A stretch of DNA of 42,577 nt from Staphylococcus ureilyticus (lineage in GTDB: Bacteria > Bacillota > Bacilli > Staphylococcales > Staphylococcaceae): contig NZ_PPRL01000084.1 in the NCBI RefSeq assembly GCF_002902235.1, positions 1-42,577 of the forward strand, given 5' to 3'. This document shows positions 1-8,423 of the stretch, piece by piece. Each line of letters starts with the position of its first letter. The first letter of the stretch is position 1. Under the pieces are notes generated by a model that was not told the DNA's origin, did no database searches, and worked only from the letters and a program-made list of their open reading frames with translations. The position numbers were made by a program, and so were the translations under genes.

Positions 1-93
1 ATCTTAAATAACTAACTATTTTTATAATTAATATCATCATTTATAACTAATTTTAAAAAACGAGTAAACTGATAATACAATTGTAAAGATACA

Positions 94-951
94 TTATTCT
101 TTAAGATTAGCTAAAGTTTTTGCAATATCTTCAGAGGCAAATAAGCCACGCAGTTTTGACCATTCATCTCTATTTACGAAATGAACAGTATTATTTTTTA
201 CAGCATCAAGTTGGTCCCATTGATTACTGTTTTGTAATTTGTTTAAATCTTCATCATTATTTTCATCAATCATTATAATTAATCTTTCTGGATTAACCTC
301 AGCAAGCTGTTCATATGACATTTCTAAATAATTTGATTCTCTGTATGCAGGTAGTTTATCCGCAATGTTTTCACTAAGTGCATTATTGAAACCTAATTTA
401 CTTAGAAGTTCACCTACATACGTTTTGTTAGAATGTGCAGTTATACCTTGTTCAGAAACTACAGCCGCCAATGTTTCTTTGTTTTTATCTATATCAATTT
501 GCTTGTTGAAATCATTGATTAATTCATTGTGTTTGTCTAAGCGTTCTTTAGCCTCTTTAGATTTATTAACTGCTGTACCAATACGTTGGAATATTTCTAA
601 AGTTTCTTGATAGCCAGCATCAAAACTTCTAAATAAAATAGTAGGTGCAATCTCACTTAATTCATTATATATATCTTGATGACGATCAACATCTCCAATG
701 ATAAGTTGCGGAGAGGCAGAACGAATTGATTCAAAATCTGGATCAATACGAGTGCCAACAGATCTATATTTACCAACTGCTTCTTTAATTGGTGATATTA
801 AATTTGAGCTATCATTATCATCAGCAATGCCTTTAACATCTATATTTAAAGCAACGAATGCATCAACAAAAGAAAATTCTAAAGCTACTGCTGAATGAAT
901 ATCTTCTGGTAAATCAGTCGTTCCTAAATCATGTTTAAATTCAAAAGTCAT
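94..951 (-). CDS. FecB-like siderophore/ferric-citrate binding protein lacking a signal peptide
   Basis: The 285-residue protein has the class III (FecB/FhuD type) solute-binding fold. An early VALEFSFVDAF segment is followed by GIADD, a SVGTR loop, LIIGD, a long linking helix and a C-terminal lobe with EQLAEVNPERLIIM. Such proteins normally carry ferric dicitrate or siderophores to a membrane permease and are exported as lipoproteins. Here the N-terminus (MTFEFKHDLGTTD) starts inside the mature domain, with no hydrophobic segment or lipobox. The start is well supported: AGGAGGT lies just upstream, and an in-frame stop occurs 16 codons before it (1000-1002). No permease or ATPase gene is adjacent. 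It could be a cytoplasmic iron-chelate binder or sensor, or a remnant of a fusion. The family is confident; the role is unknown. Confidence 0.85.
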   Translation of the reverse strand: MTFEFKHDLGTTDLPEDIHSAVALEFSFVDAFVALNIDVKGIADDNDSSNLISPIKEAVGKYRSVGTRIDPDFESIRSASPQLIIGDVDRHQDIYNELSEIAPTILFRSFDAGYQETLEIFQRIGTAVNKSKEAKERLDKHNELINDFNKQIDIDKNKETLAAVVSEQGITAHSNKTYVGELLSKLGFNNALSENIADKLPAYRESNYLEMSYEQLAEVNPERLIIMIDENNDEDLNKLQNSNQWDQLDAVKNNTVHFVNRDEWSKLRGLFASEDIAKTLANLKE

Positions 952-1334
952 TGTATTACCTCCTAATAGATAGTACAGTATTAATATTCCACTTAACTGT
1001 TATACAAAACGTAATAGAAATCTATATTTTCAAATGCCAACAATGATTATAAACGAATGTTTTATATTTTAGAAAACCCACACAATATTGGTGGATTCAT
1101 ATACGGACAGCATCATGTTTATTTGAAAATAGAAGTAAAACCATTATGTAAACTTACAAATTAAATAATTAAGATGTGAGTGCATTGCCGGTTCATAGTG
1201 TAAATATATTCGTTTCACATGGAACAATTTTATTAACATTAGATTAATCAATAATTAATTAGAATTTTCTAAAATTTATTGACTATACATGAGTGGAATG
1301 CTAGGATTAATACAACTCAAATACATAGAATTGA
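952..1334. other. intergenic region between the FecB-like gene and the SAM riboswitch
   Basis: About 380 bases with no credible gene. The minus-strand side must carry the promoter of the FecB-like gene, but I see no clear -35/-10 pair. The segment AATGATTATAAACG near 1046 resembles only half of a Fur box. A short CCAC/GTGG hairpin lies near 1078-1095. The plus-strand promoter for the riboswitch transcript is listed separately. Confidence 0.5.
1279..1307 (+). promoter_or_regulatory. candidate sigma-A promoter of the SAM-riboswitch transcript
   Basis: TTGACT at 1279-1284 and TAGGAT at 1302-1307 are separated by 17 bases. This places transcription start near 1313, about 20 bases before the 5' strand of the riboswitch P1 stem. 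The -10 box is only a moderate match, so the assignment rests on spacing and context. Confidence 0.5.
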
Positions 1335-1444
1335 CTCTTATTTAGAGAGGTGGAGGGATGTGCCCGATGAAACCCGGCAACCATCGTTAAACGAAATGGT
1401 GCTAATTCACAGAAAGTAATCTTGATTACTTTCAAAGATAAGAG
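1335..1444 (+). ncRNA. SAM-I (S-box) riboswitch aptamer
   Basis: The S-box core is plain: AGAGGTGGAGGGA, GCCCGATGAAACCCGGCAACC, then GGTGCTAATTC, the family's most conserved blocks. P1 is formed by CTCTTAT (1335-1341) and ATAAGAG (1438-1444). A variable hairpin, AAAGTAATCTTGATTACTTT, lies between the GGTGC block and P1. When SAM is bound, P1 forms and leaves the downstream terminator free to fold. The 3' P1 strand (AAGAGAAGG) can otherwise pair with the CTTTCTCTT arm of the terminator, giving an antiterminator. Expression of the downstream gene(s) should therefore rise when SAM or methionine is low. Confidence 0.96.
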
Positions 1445-1451
1445 AAGGTGG

Positions 1452-1490
1452 ATACTTTCTCTTTATTACAATAAGAGAAAGTATTTTTTT
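1452..1490 (+). terminator. SAM-riboswitch expression-platform terminator
   Basis: ATACTTTCTCTTTAT (1452-1466) pairs with ATAAGAGAAAGTAT (1471-1484), leaving one bulged T, and is followed by a T run to 1490. It ends 47 bases before the metQ start, the normal arrangement for a transcriptional S-box switch. Confidence 0.92.
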
Positions 1491-1537
1491 ACATAATGAG
1501 TGAATTTTATTTTCAGACAAGGTTAAGGAGAGATGTT

Positions 1538-2353
1538 ATGAAAAAGTTGATTAGTTTAACAATTTTAGTATGTTTTGCTGCAATACTCGTAGCTTGTGGT
1601 TCGTCCAAAGATAAAGAAAATAAAAAAATAACGATTGCTACATCACCAGCACCTCATGGCGAAGTTCTAAAACATGCGAAAGATGAAATGAAGAAAAAGG
1701 GGTATGATTTAGAAATTAAAGTTGTTAATGACTACAAAGTACCTAATAAACTTTTAGACAAAGGTGATGTTGATGCAAACTTCTTTCAACATGTACCTTA
1801 TTTAAAGGCTGAAAGAGATGACCATAATTATAATATTGAGGAAGTAGGAAAAGTATTTACGACACCAATGGGCGTATACAGTAAAAAATATAAAGACATC
1901 AAAGACATTCCTAAAGGCTCTACAATCTACGTTTCCAATAATCCAGCTGAAGAAGGGCGTTTCTTATCATTTTTCGTAGATAAAGGATTAATAAAAATTA
2001 AAAAAGGTGTCAAAATTGAAGATGCCAAATTTGAAGATATCGTGGAAAATAAAAAGAATCTCAAATTTAACAATAAGCAGGGTGCAGAATTTTTACCTAA
2101 AACATATAAAAGTAAAGAAGGCGCAGCTGTCATCATGAATTCTAATTATGCGATAGATAATGGTTTGACGCCACACAAAGATGCTATTGCAATAGAAGGT
2201 AAATCATCACCATTTGCTAACATTATTGCAGTTCAAAAAGGCCATAAAGATGATGAAAAGTATCAAACTCTATTAAAAGTTTTACAATCTGAAGATATGA
2301 AAAAGTTCATAAAAAAAGAATATAATGAAGATGTTATACCGTATGAAAAATAA
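1538..2353 (+). CDS. metQ: MetQ-type methionine-binding lipoprotein (NlpA family)
   Basis: This is the substrate-binding lipoprotein of a MetNI-type D/L-methionine ABC importer. The start at 1538 is chosen because AAGGAG sits 7 bases upstream; it gives a 271-residue protein with a typical lipoprotein signal and lipobox LVAC (Cys20). An in-frame ATG at 1496 would add 14 residues but lacks a good ribosome site and abuts the terminator T run. NlpA-family features are clear: ITIATSPAPHGEVL, KGDVDANFFQHVPYL, a central GAAVIMNSNYAIDNGL and a C-terminal KKFIKKEY. No metN or metI is adjacent, so it must work with a permease/ATPase encoded elsewhere. It lies directly under the SAM riboswitch, which strongly supports methionine as ligand. 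No terminator follows it, so the next gene is probably co-transcribed. Confidence 0.93.
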   Translation: MKKLISLTILVCFAAILVACGSSKDKENKKITIATSPAPHGEVLKHAKDEMKKKGYDLEIKVVNDYKVPNKLLDKGDVDANFFQHVPYLKAERDDHNYNIEEVGKVFTTPMGVYSKKYKDIKDIPKGSTIYVSNNPAEEGRFLSFFVDKGLIKIKKGVKIEDAKFEDIVENKKNLKFNNKQGAEFLPKTYKSKEGAAVIMNSNYAIDNGLTPHKDAIAIEGKSSPFANIIAVQKGHKDDEKYQTLLKVLQSEDMKKFIKKEYNEDVIPYEK

Positions 2354-2405
2354 AAACATTAATTTATGATATAGATTTTAACAAACAGAGGAGGTATGGT
2401 TACAC

Positions 2406-3338
2406 ATGTCTAAGTTAGGAATTGTCGGACTTGGTAGAGTGGGCAGCCAAGTATTGACAGACGTTCAATATTTGAATTTATTTTCAGAAATTGTATTAAT
2501 TGATAGCAAAGAAGAAATTGCAAGCGGTGAGGCGCTTGATCATAATCATTCGCAAGGACTGTTTAATACAAGTCATGTGCGAATTAAAGCTGGCGCATAT
2601 CAAGATTTAGCTGATGCAGATTTTATAGTAATTGCCGCAAGTATACAAACGGATAAAAACGATGGTGATCGTACACTATTGGCACAAGATAATCATGATA
2701 TTATAAAAAATGTTATGAAACAAATTGCTGAAGTAACGCAAGAAGCTATTATTATTTTAATTTCTAACCCAGTGGATTCGATGGTATATTTTGCTAATCA
2801 AGTCAATTATCCAACTCATAAAATCATTGGAACGGGTACAGCATTGGAAAGCTCAAGGTTCAAAACCATTATCGCTCAGCATTACCAAATTGATCCTAAA
2901 AATGTTGAAGCTTTTGTTATTGGTGAACATGGTCAGTATGCAGTGCCTGTATGGAGCAAAGTGCGCATTCATGGTATGGAACTATCAGAGTATGAAGCTT
3001 TAAGTCAATCACCAGTAATTGATAAAGCACATATTACATCAATTATCAATGAAGTATCAATGGATGTTTTTTATCAAAAAGGGTGGACCAATGCAGCGAT
3101 TTCCAGGGTGACTACTACATTGATACAAGCGATTGCTTTGAATCAACGCACAATTATGCCACTAACATCAATCAGTCAGGAATATAGGCTAGATGACGGG
3201 GCGTATAGTTTGCCGACATTAATTGATCAGCATGGTATTGTACAAAGATATCCTATCACATTGGACGAACAAGAAGAACAGCAGCTCGTTGAAGCATATC
3301 AATATATCAGACAAACAATTCATATAGCACAAAAATAA
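2406..3338 (+). CDS. L-lactate/L-2-hydroxyisocaproate dehydrogenase family protein
   Basis: This NAD-dependent L-2-hydroxyacid dehydrogenase of the LDH/MDH superfamily has 310 residues. It shows the Rossmann motif GLGRVG (8-13), the NAD-binding Asp of LID (33), R89 in the mobile loop, N121, R151 and the catalytic H175 in IGEHG. The substrate loop (about 78-92, IQTDKNDGDR) is one residue longer than in classical lactate dehydrogenase. It resembles the loop of L-2-hydroxyisocaproate dehydrogenase, which ends NPTGDR. The usual proton-relay Asp of the LDTAR motif is Glu (LESSR). A branched or methylthio 2-oxoacid is therefore as likely a substrate as pyruvate. GAGGAGGT is the ribosome site. The gene starts 52 bases after metQ with no hairpin between, so it is probably under the same SAM riboswitch. 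Family is certain; substrate is inferred. Confidence 0.85.
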   Translation: MSKLGIVGLGRVGSQVLTDVQYLNLFSEIVLIDSKEEIASGEALDHNHSQGLFNTSHVRIKAGAYQDLADADFIVIAASIQTDKNDGDRTLLAQDNHDIIKNVMKQIAEVTQEAIIILISNPVDSMVYFANQVNYPTHKIIGTGTALESSRFKTIIAQHYQIDPKNVEAFVIGEHGQYAVPVWSKVRIHGMELSEYEALSQSPVIDKAHITSIINEVSMDVFYQKGWTNAAISRVTTTLIQAIALNQRTIMPLTSISQEYRLDDGAYSLPTLIDQHGIVQRYPITLDEQEEQQLVEAYQYIRQTIHIAQK

Positions 3339-3387
3339 GCTCATTTAATATAGAGTGAGAAACATAAGTATCACATAGCATAAAAAA

Positions 3388-3427
3388 TGGCGATTTCTAG
3401 ATTTTATATAGAAATTGCCACTTTTTT
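3388..3427 (+). terminator. terminator after the hydroxyacid dehydrogenase gene
   Basis: TGGCGATTTCTA (3388-3399) pairs with TATAGAAATTGCCA (3407-3420), with one small bulge, and is followed by CTTTTTT. It closes the metQ-dehydrogenase unit. Confidence 0.88.
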
Positions 3428-3575
3428 ATTTTGTACTCATATTTTTGTTTCATCATTATGTCAGAAGTATCATAGTGTGACTGCTTGCTTTAATATGAAG
3501 GTATGGCTACAATGTATTTAAATATTAATACTGAATTTAATAAAAAATTAAACGATTAGAAAGCGCGGTGCAATC

Positions 3576-5438
3576 ATGTTGATAAGACATGCTAAACTCA
3601 TTAGGTTATTGTTGAACAACAGTAATCATTACCTAAGCGCAGATGAAATAGCTAATTATTTAAGTGTTTCCAATAGAACAGTGAGAAATGATATACAATA
3701 CATTAATGGTGAAATTATAAATCGCTTGATTACAAGTGTTAAAGGGAAAGGATATAAACTCAATCATAACCATTATGATGAGACAGAATTAGAGACATTG
3801 ATACATTCGTATTTAACAAAAGAAAATGAAAAGTTAATGAAAATTGGATATGAATTATTAATGTATCAGAAACCCACTACCATTGATCAAATAGAATCAG
3901 CATTTATGGTAACGAAAGCAGAAGCTAATGATTATATAAATAGAATAAAGGCTTGGTGTGCATCATTTGATATTAACGTTGAGGTCATTAAGAAAAAAGG
4001 TGTTACCATAACTGGTAATGAAATGAATATAAGGAATGCGATATTACATTTAAATCAATTGTCTAATAATGAAAAGACGGTAGAGGGTTTGATACTTAAT
4101 GAAATACCTCAAGCGCACATCAAAACCATATGTCATATTATTAAAAACAGATTAGCGCAACATTATATTTTTACTTCTAATATGCGTATTCAACAATTAC
4201 TCATTCATTTAGTCATTATTATAAAAAGGGAAAAGGTAAGTGAAGATTCATGGGTGATAAATGAAGAGGCTGAAGAAATAGCGATGCAGTGTATAGAAGA
4301 TATCAACCATAAATTAGCTTATGGATTATCGAAAGATACAGCTAAGTTATTTTCTTTTTTCATTAGTTATTACTTTAATAAATATGATTTGGGTATAGAA
4401 ACCTTTTTTGTTGAAAGCTATGTAGCGCGCATGATTCATCAAATGGAAAAAATAGTTGGTATCAATTTTACCCAAGACAATATTTTACGTGAAAACATTC
4501 AAGTACATTTTAGCAGAGCGTATTTGCGTATCGCTAAAAATGTATATATCAATAATCCATTAACGGATGAGATCAAAAAATACTATCCTTTTGTTTTTAA
4601 TGCATTGTATGAAACTGTAAAATACTTGGCTAAAGATTCAAATTTAAGCTTAGTAGAAGATGAAATTGCTTTTTTAGCATTACATTTTCAATCATCTATT
4701 GATCGTAATAAAAAAGACGAAGTTAACATTGTGATAACCTGTTATTATGGTTTAGGAATATCTAGTTTGTTGGAAGTGAAAATTGCGAATCTAGATAGTC
4801 ATATAAATATTGTTGATACTTTAAAATTAGAGAGACTGTCTCATTACAATTTTTCAAATATTGATATGTTGATTACCACGCATCCCATTGACACTGCTGA
4901 CTTACCAAATACATTACACGTGATAGAGGTATCCCCTTTGCTTTCGGATAATGATATAAATCAAATTAAATCATTTATCAATAATAAAAGAAACCCTGTG
5001 TTGAAACAGGATGAAATATCTGCAATTCAATTTGATGTTCAAACGATGACAGATGAGGAAACTGCAACCCATGTTTTTGAAAACGCACAGTCAATGCTGA
5101 TGAAACAACATGCTATTACGGAAAGTTATATGAAGAGTGCATTGGAACGTGAAAAATTTGCTTCAACATATATAGGGAATGGTATTAGTATGCCACATGG
5201 TGATCCTGCGAAAGTGTTGCGTTCACATGTTATTATATTTAAATGCCCTCATGGCTTACTATGGAAACAAAATAAAGTTAAATTAGTGTTCTTTTTAGCC
5301 ATCGCAAATTCTGATACCTCAGCAATGAAGAAAATCATACATGTGATAGCTGGATTAAACGAGTATGATGTCGATCAACTTATGACTATGGATGTACAAC
5401 ATCTAAAACAGTATATGATTAAACTCATCAAAACATAA
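3576..5438 (+). CDS. manR: ManR/MtlR-type PRD-containing PTS transcriptional activator
   Basis: A 620-residue regulator with the full BglG/MtlR-activator layout. It has an N-terminal winged HTH (about 5-55, with SADEIANYLSVSNRTVRNDI), a second helical DNA-binding region (about 85-160), PRD1 (about 180-280) and PRD2 (about 290-395, with conserved His in IQVHFSRAY and FLALHFQSS). A IIB-like domain follows (about 400-490, Cys in VITCYYGLG), then a C-terminal IIA-like domain (about 495-620, His in SMPHGD). Such proteins activate a PTS operon and are tuned by phosphorylation from HPr and the cognate EII. The next genes encode a fructose/mannose-type EIIBCA and a mannose-6-phosphate isomerase, as in the Bacillus subtilis manR-manPA locus, so mannose is the likely inducer. 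It is separated from the PTS gene by a strong terminator, implying separate transcription. Confidence 0.88.
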   Translation: MLIRHAKLIRLLLNNSNHYLSADEIANYLSVSNRTVRNDIQYINGEIINRLITSVKGKGYKLNHNHYDETELETLIHSYLTKENEKLMKIGYELLMYQKPTTIDQIESAFMVTKAEANDYINRIKAWCASFDINVEVIKKKGVTITGNEMNIRNAILHLNQLSNNEKTVEGLILNEIPQAHIKTICHIIKNRLAQHYIFTSNMRIQQLLIHLVIIIKREKVSEDSWVINEEAEEIAMQCIEDINHKLAYGLSKDTAKLFSFFISYYFNKYDLGIETFFVESYVARMIHQMEKIVGINFTQDNILRENIQVHFSRAYLRIAKNVYINNPLTDEIKKYYPFVFNALYETVKYLAKDSNLSLVEDEIAFLALHFQSSIDRNKKDEVNIVITCYYGLGISSLLEVKIANLDSHINIVDTLKLERLSHYNFSNIDMLITTHPIDTADLPNTLHVIEVSPLLSDNDINQIKSFINNKRNPVLKQDEISAIQFDVQTMTDEETATHVFENAQSMLMKQHAITESYMKSALEREKFASTYIGNGISMPHGDPAKVLRSHVIIFKCPHGLLWKQNKVKLVFFLAIANSDTSAMKKIIHVIAGLNEYDVDQLMTMDVQHLKQYMIKLIKT

Positions 5439-5467
5439 TTGCCGTTATCAACGGCAATTATGTTTTT
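5431..5467 (+). terminator. perfect 16-bp terminator hairpin overlapping the manR stop codon
   Basis: AAACATAATTGCCGTT (5431-5446) and its exact complement (5450-5465) enclose a 3-base loop and run into a T stretch. The manR stop TAA at 5436-5438 is inside the left arm. The cre-like site of manP begins 13 bases after the right arm. Confidence 0.92.
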
Positions 5468-5478
5468 TTATCAATGTT

Positions 5479-5492
5479 AGAAAGCGTTTACA
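5479..5492 (+). promoter_or_regulatory. cre-like CcpA site in front of the PTS gene
   Basis: AGAAAGCGTTTACA matches the TGWAANCGNTNWCA consensus at every fixed position except the first base. It lies about 10 bases before the AGGAGG of the PTS gene, so it would act as a roadblock or on the very close promoter. Catabolite repression of mannose uptake is expected biology; binding here is inferred. Confidence 0.65.
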
Positions 5493-5513
5493 ATTGAATG
5501 TGAGGAGGATGAA

Positions 5514-7466
5514 ATGATGAAAATATTAGCGATTACATCGTGCCCAAATGGTATAGCGCATACATATATGGCACAAGAAAAGTTAGAACAGGCTGCTCAA
5601 GAAATGGGCGTCAATATAAAAGTAGAAACTCAAGGTGGTGTAGGGGCAGAAAATGTTTTAACATCAAAAGAAATTAAGGAAGCGGATGGCATTATCATTG
5701 CAGCCGATAGGCAAGTAGATTTGTCACGTTTTGATGGGAAATTAATTATAAATGAAAGTGTTCGTGAAGGCATTCATAAACCAAAAGAATTAATTCAACG
5801 TATCATTGATAAAGACGGACATATTCATCATGATCGTAATGGGGATACAAATCAAAAAGATGATGATCAAGAGCAAAAAAGTGGGATGCAAATGGTCTAT
5901 CAACATTTAATGAATGGTGTATCATTTATGGTACCTTTCATTGTAGTTGGTGGATTATTGATGGCCATTGCTCTAACATTAGGTGGTGAGGCTTCATCAA
6001 AAGGTTTAGTTATACCAGATGATTCTTTTTGGAAATCAATTGAAAATATTGGTTCTCTAGCATTTAGTTTTATGGTTCCAATATTGGCTGGGTATATTGC
6101 AGTGAGTATTGCAGATAAACCTGGTTTGGTACCTGGTATGATCGGAGGCGCAATCGCAGCTGACGGTAGCTTTTATGGTAGTGATGCAGGCGCTGGGTTT
6201 TTAGGTGGTATTGTTGCAGGATTTATCGCAGGTTATATTGCAAAATGGATAAAAAATATTAAAGTACCTAAAGCGATGGCACCTATTATGCCAATCATTA
6301 TTATTCCAATCATCTCTTCATTGATTGTAGGATTAATTTTTATCTTCTTGATTGGCGCACCAATTGCGAGTATTTTTGAAGGTTTAACAACTTGGTTAAA
6401 GAGTATGCAAGGGACAAATATTATTATTTTAGCATTAATAGTTGGCGCTATGATTGCTTTTGATATGGGTGGCCCAGTAAACAAAGTAGCATTTTTATTT
6501 GGTTCAGCATTAATCGCGGAGGGTAACTATGCTGTTATGGGAATGGTTGCAGTTGCAGTATGTACACCTCCTATTGGTTTAGGATTGGCTACATTTATCA
6601 ATAAACGTAAGTTTAATAAAGGTGAAATCGAAATGGGCAAAGCATCATTTACCATGGGATTGTTCGGTATTACGGAAGGTGCTATACCATTTGCTGCACA
6701 AGATCCGTTTAGAATTATACCATCTAATATGATTGGTGCGATGGTAGCTGCCGTTATTGCTGCAATTGGTGGTGTAGGTGACAGAGTTGCACACGGAGGC
6801 CCAATAGTTGCAGTGCTAGGCGGAATTGATCAAATATTGTGTTTTTTTATTGCAGTAATCATTGGTAGTATCGTTACAATGAGTGTGGTTTTAATTTTAA
6901 GAAGACAAACGCCATCACTTGCAGTTGATACGAATAATATTGAAATGGGTATGGATCAATCAGAAAATGAGATAGAAACAGAAAAAAATAGTGTTTCAAC
7001 GATGGATAATCAAGCATTAGAAGAACAAAGTGTATTTAGTGAACAAGTCATTCATATTTCAAAACAAACTTTATCTAGAGATGAAGCAATAGACCAGTTA
7101 ATAGAAAATTTAAATGAACAAGGGTATATTACAGATCAATCACAATTAAAATCTGATGTCTTAAAGAGAGAGATGGAATCAACGACAGCGATTGGAATGA
7201 ACGTAGCCATTCCTCATGCAAAATCGGATGCGGTTAAAGCACCTATCGTAGCAGTCATGAATAATAAGCACGGCGTGAAATGGGAAAGTTTAGATGGAAC
7301 GTTACCTCAATTGATATTCTTAATTACTGTACCAAGTGATAGCAGTGACACACATCTCAAATTATTACAAAGATTATCAAGAACATTGATGGATGATGAA
7401 ACTAGACAAAATTTAATAAATGCAACAAATAGTAAGCAGATTTATAATATATTAAAAGATATTTAA
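5514..7466 (+). CDS. manP: PTS mannose/fructose-family EIIBCA transporter
   Basis: A 650-residue fused PTS permease in the order IIB-IIC-IIA. IIB covers about 1-100 with the phosphocysteine in SCPNGIAHTYM (C10). IIC covers about 125-465 with roughly ten membrane segments, including the signature GGPVNKVAF and GITEGAIPFAA. A charged linker precedes IIA, about 510-650, with the active His in IPHAKS (near 568). It takes up a hexose while phosphorylating it. B-C-A order plus ManR upstream and ManA downstream matches ManP of Bacillus mannose loci rather than a fruA operon, because no 1-phosphofructokinase gene is present. ATG codons at 5514 and 5517 both fit; the second has more usual spacing (8 bases) to GAGGAGG. 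Only 16 bases separate it from manA. Confidence 0.88.
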   Translation: MMKILAITSCPNGIAHTYMAQEKLEQAAQEMGVNIKVETQGGVGAENVLTSKEIKEADGIIIAADRQVDLSRFDGKLIINESVREGIHKPKELIQRIIDKDGHIHHDRNGDTNQKDDDQEQKSGMQMVYQHLMNGVSFMVPFIVVGGLLMAIALTLGGEASSKGLVIPDDSFWKSIENIGSLAFSFMVPILAGYIAVSIADKPGLVPGMIGGAIAADGSFYGSDAGAGFLGGIVAGFIAGYIAKWIKNIKVPKAMAPIMPIIIIPIISSLIVGLIFIFLIGAPIASIFEGLTTWLKSMQGTNIIILALIVGAMIAFDMGGPVNKVAFLFGSALIAEGNYAVMGMVAVAVCTPPIGLGLATFINKRKFNKGEIEMGKASFTMGLFGITEGAIPFAAQDPFRIIPSNMIGAMVAAVIAAIGGVGDRVAHGGPIVAVLGGIDQILCFFIAVIIGSIVTMSVVLILRRQTPSLAVDTNNIEMGMDQSENEIETEKNSVSTMDNQALEEQSVFSEQVIHISKQTLSRDEAIDQLIENLNEQGYITDQSQLKSDVLKREMESTTAIGMNVAIPHAKSDAVKAPIVAVMNNKHGVKWESLDGTLPQLIFLITVPSDSSDTHLKLLQRLSRTLMDDETRQNLINATNSKQIYNILKDI

Positions 7467-7482
7467 ATGGAGGTATCATGCA

Positions 7483-8418
7483 ATGCCATTATTTTTAAAA
7501 CCTGTATTTCAAGAACGGATATGGGGTGGAACAGCTCTAAAAACATTTAATTATGATATTCCAAGTGATTATACAGGAGAATGTTGGGCGATTTCGGCGC
7601 ATCCAAATGGTACAAATACAATAGAAAATGGAAGGCATCAAGGTAAAACTTTAGAAGAAGTGTGGAATGAGGATAAAGCACTTTTTGGTGTTTCAGGTGA
7701 TGTTAAATTTCCATTGCTAACTAAAATTTTAGATGCAAAAGATAAATTATCAGTACAAGTCCATCCAGATAATGACTATGCCCAAAAGTATGAGGGTGAA
7801 TACGGTAAAACAGAGTGTTGGTATATATTAGACGCACAAGAAGATGCTGAAATTATTTACGGTGTAAACGCTGAAAATCAAGATGAACTGAATGATATGA
7901 TAGATCAACAACAATTTGATAAGTTATTTCATAAAGTTAAAGTGAAGGCGGGAGATTTTTTCTATGTGCCTGCTGGTACAGTACATGCTATCGGAGAAGG
8001 TATTTTAATATTAGAAACACAACAATCTTCCGATACAACATACAGAATCTATGATTATGAGCGCACTGACAACAAAGGTAACCAACGTGAACTACATTTA
8101 GCGCAAAGTAAAGCTGTGATTAATCTTGCTGCGACTTCGCCCAATACAACACCCAAACACGAGGTGAGACAAGGGCAAACATATACGCAATTTGTTTCAA
8201 ATGATTTCTTCACGGTCGAACGCTGGATGATCAATGGTGCATTAAATTATGAAAAACCAAGCGCATATTGTCTTGTATCCATAGTTGAGGGTAATGGTAA
8301 TGTAGAAACGAATAATGAAGTTTATAAAATAGAAAAAGGAATACATTTTATATTAACGACAGAAGATAAAAACATAGCATTTAACGGTGATATGACAATG
8401 ATTATAAGTTATGTATAA
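7483..8418 (+). CDS. manA: mannose-6-phosphate isomerase, class I
   Basis: It converts mannose-6-phosphate to fructose-6-phosphate in the cytosol, feeding the product of the upstream PTS into glycolysis. The 311-residue length fits the short Firmicute type. The zinc ligands are visible as Q92 and H94 in VQVHPDN, E111 in GKTECW and H168 in VPAGTVHAIG. The C-terminal cupin lobe includes the arginine of YRIYDYER. TGGAGG precedes the ATG at 7483 by 9 bases. It follows manP by 16 bases and ends in a terminator, so manP-manA form one operon. Confidence 0.94.
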   Translation: MPLFLKPVFQERIWGGTALKTFNYDIPSDYTGECWAISAHPNGTNTIENGRHQGKTLEEVWNEDKALFGVSGDVKFPLLTKILDAKDKLSVQVHPDNDYAQKYEGEYGKTECWYILDAQEDAEIIYGVNAENQDELNDMIDQQQFDKLFHKVKVKAGDFFYVPAGTVHAIGEGILILETQQSSDTTYRIYDYERTDNKGNQRELHLAQSKAVINLAATSPNTTPKHEVRQGQTYTQFVSNDFFTVERWMINGALNYEKPSAYCLVSIVEGNGNVETNNEVYKIEKGIHFILTTEDKNIAFNGDMTMIISYV

Positions 8419-8423
8419 TGTTT

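Noticed and set aside
365..898. Open frames on the plus strand opposite the FecB-like gene
   Set aside because: No ribosome sites and no recognisable domain; they mirror a clear minus-strand coding region.
1040..1062. Fur box upstream of the FecB-like gene
   Set aside because: Only half of the consensus is present and the dyad is absent.
2791..3003. 70-codon frame inside the hydroxyacid dehydrogenase gene on the same strand
   Set aside because: Out-of-frame reading of a well-conserved enzyme, with no ribosome site.
3556..3572. Possible second cre site before manR (AGAAAGCGCGGTGCA)
   Set aside because: Spacing and the right half do not fit the cre consensus.
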